64,000 nucleotides of DNA, from the NCBI GenBank assembly GCA_907164885.2, contig OU015501.1:24747591-24811590 (forward strand), given 5' to 3'. This stretch comes from Dolomedes plantarius (Eukaryota > Arthropoda > Arachnida > Araneae > Dolomedidae). Positions 22,239-33,878 of the stretch are shown here, piece by piece. Position 1 is the stretch's first letter; each line of letters opens with the position of its first letter. The notes beneath the pieces are model-generated. The model did no database searches, was not told the origin of the DNA, and saw only the letters and a list, made by a program, of their open reading frames with translations. The position numbers and the translations under genes are program-made.

Positions 22239-23128
22239 GGGTTCCCACCTATATTCGTTACACCCACCTTAACTTCTAAACGGTGACAGCTTAGGCCATA
22301 AAATTTGTGTCTAGGTATAGTAAAAGGGCTATACGCTATTCGATGAGACAACATATAACGCCGTCTATCGGCACATTTTGGAATTAGCCTTTTTATCTCA
22401 AAAATGGTACGAGATACGGGAAAAAAGTCAACTACAAAGTTGTTCAGCATCATCGATCTAGTAAGAAAAAACACATTGTGCACATTAGTACTTAAAACAG
22501 AATGGTTTTTTTTCCACTGTGGAGGCACTTCTTAAAACAGAATGTAGAAAAGGAACATTTGTTTGGTCATGATTTCGAAAATTGTCATGTCATAAAGCGT
22601 GGAAGAAAGAAACTGAGACACTTCCCTATCTTCAGGATCATTTATTTATGTTGCTGAAAATGCTCTCCATTAGTCCCTATAGACATTTGCACTCTGGACT
22701 GGGTTTAGTACGTGAAGGGGTCTTTCCGAGCTTCGCTCGCGTTTCAGGACGCCATAGTGTTGAAAATCATGACCAAACAAATGTTCATTTTTTACATTCT
22801 GTTTTGAGTATTAATGTACGCAAGGTGTCTTTTCTTACTAAGTCGATGTTGCTGAAAAACTTCGTAATTGACTTTTCACCCGTATCGCGTATCGTTTTTG
22901 AGATAAAAATGCTAATTCAAATATTTCCCGATAGATGGCAATGTAAGTTCTCTCATCGAGTAGCGCATAGCCTTTTTACTATAACTAGGTTTTACTATAC
23001 CTATACTTTTTACTATACCTATACTTTTTACTATACCTATACTTATTACACCAATTTTATGGCCTATGCTGTCACAGTTTAGAAGTTAAGAGGGGGATGT
23101 AACGGATATAGGGGGAACCCTTTATATG
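22237..23128. mobile_element. Long inverted-repeat (foldback) element
   Basis: The left arm (about 22237-22580) recurs inverted as the right arm (about 22770-23128). Paired blocks include GGGTTCCCACCTATATTCGT against GGGTTCCCCCTATATCCGT, GCTTAGGCCATAAAATT against GCATAGGCCATAAAATT, and AACATTTGTTTGGTCATGAT, identical in both. A (TA)n tract abuts the left end. The right arm holds a small tandem array of TTTTACTATACCTATAC (about 22976-23043). The loop of about 190 bp has no recognisable gene. Confidence 0.78.
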
Positions 23129-23682
23129 TGTCTCTCTGTGTGTGTGTGTGAGTATGTGTGTAATAGTAACGCCCCACCAGTTTTATTTCTATTCCATTGA
23201 TATTTAATGTTGTCTTTCCCTATATACTAACTTCTATGGTTTTTCTTCGTGCAGTGCCTAGCTGTCGATGTGCATATTGCACCCCATATTGCACCATAGA
23301 TAATACGTGGACAAACAAAACTAATTATTATCCTTTGTGATGGTGTGAGTGTCGAATAGCGGAGTTAGAGATTGGATATTGATTAAACCACAGGCCACTA
23401 TCTGTTCTTTCTGATGTTTGTAACTATGCAAATATCTTTCAGTCTTTTATATTTCTTATGATTGGTTAACCAAGTAAATAACCATAATATGTACAAGCGA
23501 ATAAATGAATTATTCCCATCAATTGGATTGTTTGACAGGATTTGATGTTGCTCAAGCCCAACCACTACTTTTTAACTCAAGAAGCCATCGAAAGCCCTAA
23601 ATGCCCGTTATCACTCTGGATTATTCACTCTGGAGGGATCATATTTAATGTTGAGAATAATAGAGCTACAACTATCTCGAGG

Positions 23683-23787
<105 letters not shown>

Positions 23788-24437
23788 GTGTGTGTGTATA
23801 TAATAAATAGCATCGTATATAAATCCAAATATTTTTATTATTTTTTAATTGTTGAGATAAATTAATAATAAGGGGATTTAGGTTTAAACTATATGTTTAC
23901 CTAAATAGATTTCAGTAATTCAATAGATATTTAGATGATACTAAATACAGCTGTAAAAATAAAAACCTCAAATTTATAAAGGTTTCAAACTATACATTTT
24001 TTTAATGTTGTAAACTTTTCTTAGAATGTTCAAAAATGAATAATAATATTTTTGTATTTTAGCATTTTATCCAAAATAAATTAGTTTCAGCATGTTATTT
24101 GTTGAAACAATGATTATAAAATGTGTGCAATTATGCTCCATCATGATTTATTCCATATGTGTGAATTTCTGATCTTTAAGTTTGCTCATCGGAGTGATTT
24201 GGCGGTTTATGTGCAAATTTCTTCATTATATGATTCTAAAGGTCTATAACTTTCCTTTTTGAAAGGATTACGCAGTGCAGTGTTTTGTCTATCTTATATA
24301 CCACCATTTCAGGGAATGTTCTGCGTTTAATAATAAATTTGTGAATTGTTGGTTGAGAGTTATGATCAACAAAATGTTTTTCCCAAGTAATCTGTATTTT
24401 CTTCAGGTGTTAGTTTTTATTCCAAACTTATGCGTAT

Positions 24438-24473
<36 letters not shown>
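24438..24473. repeat. (TA)n microsatellite
   Basis: A TA run of about 35 bp with flanking TACATG imperfections. Confidence 0.9.
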
Positions 24474-24479
<6 letters not shown>

Positions 24480-24940
24480 AATTTTTTAGGAATGCAATTA
24501 TTAGATAATAATATCCATTTTAATATTTATAAATACAGATTTGCATAAGGCGGAGTGATCCACGCATCTAAAGTCGAATGTCATGACGCTTTTGTATATG
24601 CCTCGAATGCCGCCGTCGGCTTTTATTTGTGTACAAACACTAGACAGAACAGGGGATATCCACAAGACCTTAAACAGCACATGGGTCCTCCCAATGCAAC
24701 CAATCAGAAGCAGTTTCGTTTTTCTCTTAGCGATGTTTCTGCAATTACAATCTTTTTCCGAAACCTTGTTTATATTTGTGAAATTAAAAAGGAAAATAGT
24801 ACAAAAAAATAAGACATGAACCTAATGAACCAATTTTTCTAATTTTTTGTTCATATTTTTAGTCAAATTGCTACCTTTAAGTGTTTTATATTGAATTATT
24901 AGTATTATAATTCTGTTGTATGCTGTATATTATAGGAAAA

Positions 24941-25012
24941 AATGTGAGGGGGTCGATGAAGAAAATCATTCTTTTAAAAGGGGTCGATGTATGAAAATGG
25001 TTGGGAACCCCT
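24941..25012 (-). mobile_element. hAT-like terminus fragment
   Basis: Read leftward from 25012 the sequence starts CAGGGGTTCCCAACCATTTT and includes GGGGTCGATG blocks like those in the hAT element at 17774-18424. No matching opposite end was found, so only one terminus is supported. Confidence 0.45.
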
Positions 25013-25572
25013 GCACTAAGTAAACACTCTTTTTTTGTTTCCTGACTCCCGGCGTTTTGCTGCGGTCGCATGTTTGAGACATTTGACCGGCCACGACTGT
25101 CTCTGAGCACATCTTTTCCGGATTGGTCTGTCTGATTCTCTCGACTGCGTCTTGTGCCATTCTGGTTAATCTATGACTGCTTTACGTCTTGACGTGTGCC
25201 CTGCCCTTTTGAATTTTAAGTCCCTTGTCTTGAAGTATTGCTGACCCCGTGGTCTAATGGTCTAGCGGCCAAATGACCGGCATTTGCAAAATAAAAATAA
25301 ATAAAAATGATAATGCATTATTTGATAGCATATTTTCATATGGCTTATGATATGGAACACTATTGCATGCTTAAAAATGGAAGTCGAAAGAAAGTTGTTT
25401 TTAACAGAAAATTCCCTAAAATAGAAGGAAAATAAACTGCCAAGAAGCTTGATCCATAAAAATTTTAAAGACAATATTAACATGGAATACAAATTTAAAC
25501 CTTCTACTTGATTCAAGTAATCCATAATAAGAAAATAAGTTATTTCAATATTTATTCCAGAATAGGGCATAC

Positions 25573-25657
25573 CTAACGAAAGCGTAGCCTTTGTCTTTGA
25601 AAACCCTGATTTCTTGAATAGGACCAAATGGAGTGAACGTCTTCTGCATCAGCTCAT
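25573..25657 (-). CDS. TIA1: TIA1/TIAR-like gene, exon encoding the middle of RRM3
   Basis: This 85-nt exon has acceptor ctttttcag and donor gtatgcc (weaker than the gtaagt/gtgagt of the other exons). With the G carried over from the previous exon it encodes [18 protein letters not shown], then [10 protein letters not shown] and the first two bases (AG) of an Arg codon. [19 protein letters not shown] spans helix 1, strand 2 and the RNP1 strand of RRM3 (D-K-G-Y-A-F-V-R). The next exon should start with the third base of Arg and encode F-N-x-x-E-A-A..., ending near a C-x-W-G-K-E motif. I looked for such a stretch on the minus strand below 25573 and did not find one, so the next intron may exceed 25 kb or the exon was missed. 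Confidence 0.9.
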
Positions 25658-25859
25658 CTGAAAAAGGCATGAAATTGATATAATTTCACCTGCATTGATA
25701 AATGTAAGCATTAAAATATATATCTAATTTATTTAATCTACGAGCTGTAAGTTTTAAGGAATAGACATTGATTTTGCAATGAATGGAGACTAGCTTTATT
25801 TAAAAAAGCATAGATTTTGTAAATCCTTTTTGTCTGCTTACGGTTCAAAAATAAATAAC

Positions 25860-26170
25860 TGTCAGTTTGTAAGACAGAAAAATTCCAACGTATAATGAAA
25901 AAATAATTATAGGGAATGGGAGTGTCTGTTTTAATATACACGAGAAATGAGATTCTCGTTTTCGACTAAAGAATTCATAACTAAAAACTTGTAAAACTCC
26001 CCCAAACGCAAATTTTTATATGCATGTATGTTTAAAATTTCGGTATATTTAAAATTTGAAGTATACATCTAGATTAAACCGTTTTGTTTAGAACTGTATT
26101 ACGCTCATTCTACAATTCTTTTCATATCTCATTAAATCTTAGAATATTTATATGAATGCACTGAAAAATC
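25860..26170 (+). repeat. Intronic duplication, first copy
   Basis: About 310 bp starting CTGTCAGTTTGTAAGACAG, with AACTCCCCCAAACGCAAATT, recurs at about 27795-28110 with scattered substitutions. Confidence 0.8.
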
Positions 26171-27794
26171 ATGCTGTGTTGATAAAAATATAAACGTTCT
26201 TTTTTCGTTAGTAATGTAATTATTCTCAGTTAATTAAAAATATGAATTATTTTTACTTCAATTCAACCACAACGTGCAGTATTATATTATTTTAAGTTCT
26301 TTTGAAAAAAAGGAGTATAACTATTTTGATTTGAGGGTTAATGGGTGAAAGCAATGCAACATTCTGAAAAGGGAAAATCATACGGGTTGCATTTTCTCGT
26401 TTTGACTCATTAGATCAAGGTATTTGCCTAATAAAGAACACTGATAATTTCAAGTGCCACGGTCTGAGATGGAAGATTATATCTTCCTGAAATTCCAATG
26501 TTTGTTTCGATAGGGAATGTTTCCCAGGATAAACAATTAACGCAGATAAGGCTCGAAATAGAGTCTTTTTGAGACCTTGGAATAACATGCTGTTACAAAT
26601 GCAGCGCTAATTCTGCTTAAAGTAAAGGAGGAAGAATTTTCTATAACATTAGGAAGTCTTTCTTTTAATTAGTGCTCTGTATATTCTCCGAAATTAGGAA
26701 GATAAAATGAAAACATTAATTAGAACTTAGCTCAGTTATATGTTTTGGAAAATCAAGAACATAATTCTAATATCATGTTAAAAATATTATATACAGAGAC
26801 GGTTTGGAGAGGTTTTTTTTTCTCAGTAGTGAAGATATTTTACGGAGATACTTCATATTTTTGTAGCAACACAGTTAACGTAAATTCGCAGGAAACTACA
26901 TTAATATATACCGATTTTCATGCTCTCTGTAGAGTAATTTAGAGAGAAAAAAATCGCTTGTTTAAATTTCCTAATTAAAAAAATAGTCTCCCATTTTACT
27001 GACATTGAAATTTACTAACTGAACACAACGATATCAATAATTAGGTACAAAAATAAAGCCTTTTCTAATCCATTTTAAAAACTAATTTCTATGTTATATT
27101 TTTCGGTATTACACTTACAATTATATATTTATTCCTTGATATGTATTATACGTTTTAACTGTAAACATTTAAACCCTTATTTTAAAGACTGTTAGCATTA
27201 AGAAAAATATTTAGTTTCTTTTTAATACTATACGTAACATTAAAATGTTTCTTATTTAAGGTAAAATGACTGGAAAAGTGAGAAATACAATGCTCTTGAG
27301 AATTAGCAGTCTAAAACTAAACTGATTAAACTATCGGGTATGAAGATACCAAATTTGATTTTATAGAGGATACTAAGTAAAATATACGAAGGAAAGGAGT
27401 ACATAAAACAAATTTTCTGAACAAAATATAAGCTGCTTAGACTGAAATATTACATAACATTTTTGTTTTCTATGTATAAGTATTACAATTTATTTCATTA
27501 ACTATAAACTATCCAAAATCTTTCAAATAATTTTTACAAAAGGAAACGAAATTTTCATATGAAGTCACATAAACACATACTATTTACAACTGAAAATAAC
27601 AGCATATTTTATGTGTCTACTTGTATGTAATATTTAAGTTCATTAACAATCGGATAACATTTATTTATCTTCCTATCCTACGCGTTCAGAGAAGTATTTC
27701 CAGATTTAAGGAAAAAAACTGACATCTTTATCTTAGTTTGCAGTATTAAAACCTTTGGTTATTTAAAGTCCGTCTTCTCCGATTATAGCACAAA

Positions 27795-28110
27795 TAATTG
27801 TCAGTTTGTAAGACAGAAAATTTTAATGTAGAAGTAAAAAATAAATATAGGGAATGAAAATGTCTGTTTTAATATAAACGAAAAATGAGATTATCATTTT
27901 AGACTACAGAATTCATAACAAAAGACTTGTTAAACTCCCCCAAACTCAAATTTTTATATTCATGTATGTTTAAGATTTCAGTATATTTAAAATTTGAAGG
28001 ATACGTCTAAATTAAACTGTTATGTTTATGATTGTATTACGCTCATTTTATAATTCTTTTTGAATCTTTTTGTGTCATTAAATCTCAGAATATTTTTATG
28101 TATGCACTAA
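27795..28110 (+). repeat. Intronic duplication, second copy
   Basis: Matches 25860-26170 in the same orientation. A further short shared block (TTTTGGAAAATCAAGA, CATAATT, AAAAATATTATAT) lies downstream of each copy, near 26744 and 28555. Confidence 0.8.
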
Positions 28111-29370
28111 AAAATCGTCTTAAGGTGAAACATCAGTTGACCTTATCAATTCGTACGTAGAGCTGAAGGGAAGTTTTATCTTAGTATTTTCCAAACCACA
28201 CATCAGCATATTTTTTCAATCTTTTGTTTTCTTCTTCTCAAAGTACGAATTTAAATAAGAAAGCAGAAAATAAAATATATTTCAGAAAAAAAATAATTAA
28301 CATAATTTTTTTTTCGTAAGCATATCCACTGAAATTACTTTAAAATGCAAAAACCAGACTTCAAGAACATGTATTTGTTCATAAAAAATTGCCAGAGGAA
28401 AATTCCCCATAGCTTGACACAGGGACTGAAGATCTGCGAGGTCAACTGATGCGCCATCTTAGAAAAGACTCGAAGCATTTGCTTCTTTAGAGAATCATTC
28501 TCTGAAGTTTACTTTAAACGAAAAACCAGTTATTTAAAGCAGAAATTTAGAGTTTTTGGAAAATCAAGAGCATAATTTTTTAAAAATATTATATCCAGTT
28601 AATTTAAGAGAGAAAACACAACCAGAACATGAAGCTCCTTAATATCCACAATAGAAAATAAGGTGTCAACTAGTTTCAAACTAATTAATAATTTTCCATT
28701 AAGTTGAGGTATTAAGAGTGATTGTCTCTATGGACAATTCAAAAATTTTTATTGAGGATATTAAGATGAGTATTCTTCTTATGCGTTTCCCTAAGTTTCA
28801 TGTAAGAAATAATTCACAGAGAAATGTTTATTTTACGCAACAGAATCTAGTCTTAGAAGTTTGTTTCTCAGTTTATTTCGAAACACAGACATTAAAGATA
28901 GGACTGCTTTTCTAGAAGTAAAGCATTAATGAGCTTGTCGGGGTATTTTTATAGTTTCAAAATTTTTCATGTTGGACGTGTGATAAAAATATATCTTTTC
29001 AGTATGGAATAATCTTAAATTCAGTCAGTAAAATTTGTATTAAAGGAACAAAATCCTAACTAAAGTTTAATAATTGATTGAGTGACATCAAAAACTTTTT
29101 AATAGTTTCTACATTTTTGCATTTGATCCGAGGGTGTTCTTTTAGCACTAGTACCTCCATTTCTCGAAGGGATATTGTTGAACACACTATATCCAGTTAA
29201 CTAGCCTGGGGGAATCCAATCCGGATGTTCCACGTTGGGGGCGGGGGGGGGGGCTTGCATGCAATAGCTACTCAAAAACGCCATGTGTGTTCAGACACTT
29301 TAAAAGAGAGTTTCGAGAGATTATATTGATTTGAAGAAAAATTTTTATTCGATGGGTAAACTATACTTTA

Positions 29371-30123
29371 AGGGGACTCACTACCCTTAAATCTTTAAAA
29401 CATTCGATTTTTTGAAAAAAAGTATATGTTAAAGCATGATCATTTTTAAACAAAATAAATGCAAACAACATGAAAATATTCCACTTAGTTCCGGAGATTT
29501 TGATATTCTAAATATATAATTACTGATCAAGTTTATGGTAAGAAAAATTTTAAACTCATTTTTCTCAAAATGTAATTTTGCATCATTCCGCAACTGATAT
29601 CTCAAAAACTATGGAACATAATTCCATGAATTTTTTATCACTGCATAATCATGTTATTTTACTGCGTCTGAACTAGAATTATTGCAATCACTGCACATTT
29701 TGTTATTTTTTCAGGAGTAAACTAATGCAAAATTTTAAGGAAATTTTAAGTATATTTTGAGCCGTTTTAAAAAATTGAAAAAATATTTTAATGTTGAATG
29801 TTTTATGTTCAATTGTATTTTGAATTACTTATTTTAAATATAAAGCAGGAACTACAACATTTAAGTGTAAAATTAATTTCATAGTTCTTCGCGCAAGTCT
29901 GTATACAATAAAAATACTTAAAAAACAAGGCATATCTAAAGAAGTTTAAAAAAAATTATTTAAAATTATTTTGAGAGTTGAAAATTTGTTTATTAAAAAA
30001 AATATATCAATATATCATATACATAAAATTTTGAAAAATTGGTATTAAATTGAAATAGTTACAAAGAGTCAAAAAGTATGAAAATATGCCTTATTTCCCC
30101 GACTTAAGAGTCGTGAGTCCCCT
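29371..30123. mobile_element. AGGGGACT-ended MITE, copy 2
   Basis: Ends are AGGGGACTCACTACCCTTAA and, inward from the right, AGGGGACTCACGACTCTTAA, flanked by TA (29369-29370 and 30124-30125). It is 753 bp, AT-rich and non-coding. It shares the first nine terminal bases and the size with the element at 3707-4487, but the interiors are not obviously alike. Confidence 0.72.
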
Positions 30124-32569
30124 TAATGATAACTACACCTCAACTACACCTCTTGATATGAATTAAAACTAACCGAACGCTATTTTTCTCTCCGCTCTTT
30201 TTAAAGCTCAGAGGAAACAAAGCAACCTAGCTGTTTTTTTAACATGTTCTCATTTATGACAATGCATTTTGGAAATAAGCTGAGACAGCCAATGCATTTG
30301 GGGCAGAATAACTGGTGCGGTGCAACTGGAGAGAGTGTATGATATTTAAGTACCTTCTTCGTTGGGATCTGTCAAGAAATTCAGGTTAGTAATATATGCC
30401 TCTGACGGAACTAGCGCGACAATCTATCTCACGGCGAGGGTTTTGACGTTTCCTCGAAATTAAACTAATCTGCGCTCGAATCCTGCGTAATGTAAGCAAG
30501 TGGCTGTGCCTGTGGAATGAGCCGAATTGGGCGGAGAGAACAGAGAGAGATATAAACATGAAATAGCAGAACAATATTGGGAACGGGACGAATATGTTTG
30601 ATGGATTTAAAATGAAAATTTTGAAAGGAGTTGCTTGCTTTGTGGTTAAAAGACCTATTTTGTATTGTTACAAGATGTTAGAAGTGAAATTCTAATTGTA
30701 ATATTTAAAATTGTTTATAAAATACAGTGGAGGTGGATTTTTGTAATAACTGAAACTGTATTATTCGGATAGTGTTACCATTATGTGATAATATCGTGCC
30801 CATTCAAGCAAAATGGGAATGGTATAATGAAAATATTCTTATTGCCCTGTAAATAAATTAAATTATAGATGAAATATTTAAAACAAGAAGAAGAAATAAA
30901 CGAATCCCATAACCACATTAATGGAGAAGTTTTGAAAGGCATATACTACTTAAAATTACACAAAAAAGGCTGTTAAAATTTGACTGCTTCCCAGAATTCT
31001 AATTAAGATTATAATTCTATTTTAACTACTAGATGAGAACGCATAAAAAGATCAGTTATGTTCATAAAATTATATCAATAATTATTAGAAAAAGACTTAA
31101 CTTTTTTCTTTATAATATTAAAAAAGGAATTTCAATTATGAACTTAAAGAGAGAGAGATAGAGATTGAAATATTGAAATATTTTTAATAAATAAAACTTT
31201 TAAAGCTTTTTTATCATATGCTCAAAACACAACATAGCCTAAAAATCAATATCAAGGTGGGTACAAAGTAGAGGCTAAAACTGATCACTATAAGTGAAAT
31301 CTACAGTCTTTTCTGCCAACATTCTTATTTACCTTTTCAACTCCAAGAAATATTTATATGTGGTTGTCTGCTGGTATCATTGTTAGCACTTGTAGGAGAT
31401 TTGATATTTTTTAAAAATAAAACCATTTACCTACAAAAACAGTTTTATGTGTTCCTCTAAACAAAGTTCTATTATTACAGTGATACATACATAGTACTAT
31501 ATGTATGATTTAATCTAACTTTTTTGTATAATTTTAAAGTCTTACTGCATTATCAAAATTTGCAACGTAGAAATCAGCATCTGTCACAAAGTTTTTTTCT
31601 TTAAGCATAAAAAATTTTACTGTCATTAGTGTAGCAAATTAAACACAAAGAAGCCTCAAAAGTATTTCTGTATTACATATGAATTAGATTTCAATTTACT
31701 GAACTTAAATAGCTAGGCTATGGATTTTATTTTAAAACTTTGAATGTAAATAAAGAGAAGATAGACCATTTTTAGTGTTTCCAGTTTAAAAATACCCGAA
31801 AGTAGACAGGAAAAATCTAATTAATATGTATGAAGAACGAGAGAGAATGCAGGAATAAACTTGATTACAGTCACAGGAAAATAATAAATACGGAAATAAT
31901 ATATCAAAAAATATTTTGCTCTGATTAAAAACTAGCAAGATCTAAATTTAAAAGCTTATTTATATTTTTACATGAATAATTATAATCTGATTATCTGATT
32001 GATAGAAATTTCGAAGAAAAGGAACTACACTGTTTACTATGTTTTAATGGTGATTAAATAATTTATGTTTAGTTGAGTATGTACAAAATAGAATAGAGCA
32101 AGTGTAAGAGAAAATGAAACTGAAGTAATTGATTTTTAAATGGGAAGAACTTATCCGCTCGTATGTGAAAACAAATGAATAAACTCAAGTAAATAAAATT
32201 TGCAACGCTTTTTAAATATAGATCAAGCTAAAGAAGCATATTAAACTTTCTCTCCTAAAAACATATTTAAAATAATACCCTTTATTTCATTTAAAATATC
32301 AGACTTAATGGCTTTTAAATAAACTAAACGAATATTTTTAAAGATCAATGTCCCCCAAGAAGAAAACAATATAAAACATGCTTTTTTATCGAAGCTCCAA
32401 GCTTTGAGTTTTTCGCCAGGACGAAGAAAATAAGTGCCATTATGAAACGACATGTTTCTCTTTCCACGTTATTTTAAAAGAAATATTTCCAATATTCGAA
32501 AAATATGTGTACGCTTGTCAGACTTCCTTAATAAAGTAGTCTAAAAAAGGTCTGGTACTTGTAAGAAGC

Positions 32570-32930
32570 GAGAGTTAAGGTATGGTTTTCAAGCAATCAC
32601 GAGCAGGCGCTTCCCGAAGATTAAGACGGCCCATGAAGCCTGTAAATTGCATCGATATTGTAATAAGTGTCGCGGCGGCTCTCTACTAATGAAGCGAGGA
32701 CTTGCAGGGAGCCTCGTAACTCCGCCACACCAACAGGAATTTAAGAGTAATGGCACGACTACAGGAACCTTTTAGTGTCGCGGCGGCCGACATGTTAAAA
32801 ATGTCCAGAAATGACTCAATCAGGAGCCGATCCTACCTGCTGAAATCACGGCGGAAATTTAGAATCGAGTGCACGAAGTAATATGAATCACTCCCGTACG
32901 AAAGCCAGCGAAGGGATTGAAACTAATTTA
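32570..32930. other. GC-rich island in the TIA1 intron
   Basis: About 360 bp of visibly higher GC and low repetitiveness in an otherwise very AT-rich intron. The 13-mer AGTGTCGCGGCGG occurs twice (near 32666 and 32773). No long open frame or splice borders were convincing. A regulatory element, a non-coding transcript or an old insertion are all possible. Confidence 0.5.
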
Positions 32931-33180
32931 ACTGCCTATTGGAAAATTCTAATTTAATACACATGTCATGTAGAAATATAAAATATTACTTACGGATTCC
33001 CCAACAGGATGACTATTACGTTGCATTGTGTGTTGCTTGCTCAGTAATTACTGGTATAAGTTATCGTAATTTGGAATCAGTTCCAGCATATTAAAAGCCA
33101 CTATCATAAATTACTGTGAGGAAATTTTCCCCCGTTCAAAACATTCACTTACATTTAATTATTTTCTATGAGTAATTTTA

Positions 33181-33878
33181 CTTGAAACAGCATGTAATTT
33201 TAATTGATTTATATTTTAAATATTTTTTTGAATTTATTTGAACACGCTATATGAATGTTTCTTCCAATTTATCCATTGACTGGAGAAACTCATTTTCGGA
33301 TAGATAGAATAGAAACAAAGCATTTCTTCTTAAAACCACGATCAATAGTTTTTTAATGCAATTTCTAATGCTATGTGTGAGATTTATTAGTAGGTTAGGA
33401 ATTTCGAAGTCATTATATTTCGAAGTCATTATATTTTACTTGAAAAAGCATGCTATTTTAATTGATTTATTTTTGAATATTTTTTTGTATTTATTTGAAA
33501 AAGGTTCAAGCTACATGAACATAACAAAGCATTACTTCTTAAAACCACGATCAATAGTTTTTAATGCAATTTGTAATGCTATGTGTGAGATTTATTAGTA
33601 GGTTAGGAATTTCGAAGTCATTATATTAAACTTAAAAAAGCATGTAATTTTTATTGATTTATTTTTAAAATATTGTTTTAATTTATTTGAAAAAGGTTCA
33701 AGCTATATGAATGTTTCTTCCAATTTATCCATTGACTGGGGAAACTCATTTCTGGATAGATAGAATAGAAACAAAGCATTACAACTTAAAACCACGATCA
33801 ATAGTTTTTTAATGCAATTTGTAATGCTATGTGTGAGATTTATTAGTAAGTTAGGAATTTCGAAGTCATTATATGCAA
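33181..33878 (+). repeat. Tandem array, about 210-250-bp unit, three copies
   Basis: AAAACCACGATCAATAGTTT, followed by TAATGCAATTT and GGTTAGGAATTTCGAAGTCA, occurs three times (phase points near 33335, 33544 and 33791). The middle copy lacks the TTCCAATTTATCCATTGACT segment present in the outer ones. Confidence 0.85.

Noticed and set aside
25242..25290. tRNA-like GTGGTCTAATGGTCTAGCGG
   Set aside because: Only an A-box-like segment is visible, with no B box or cloverleaf, so it is at most a SINE fragment.
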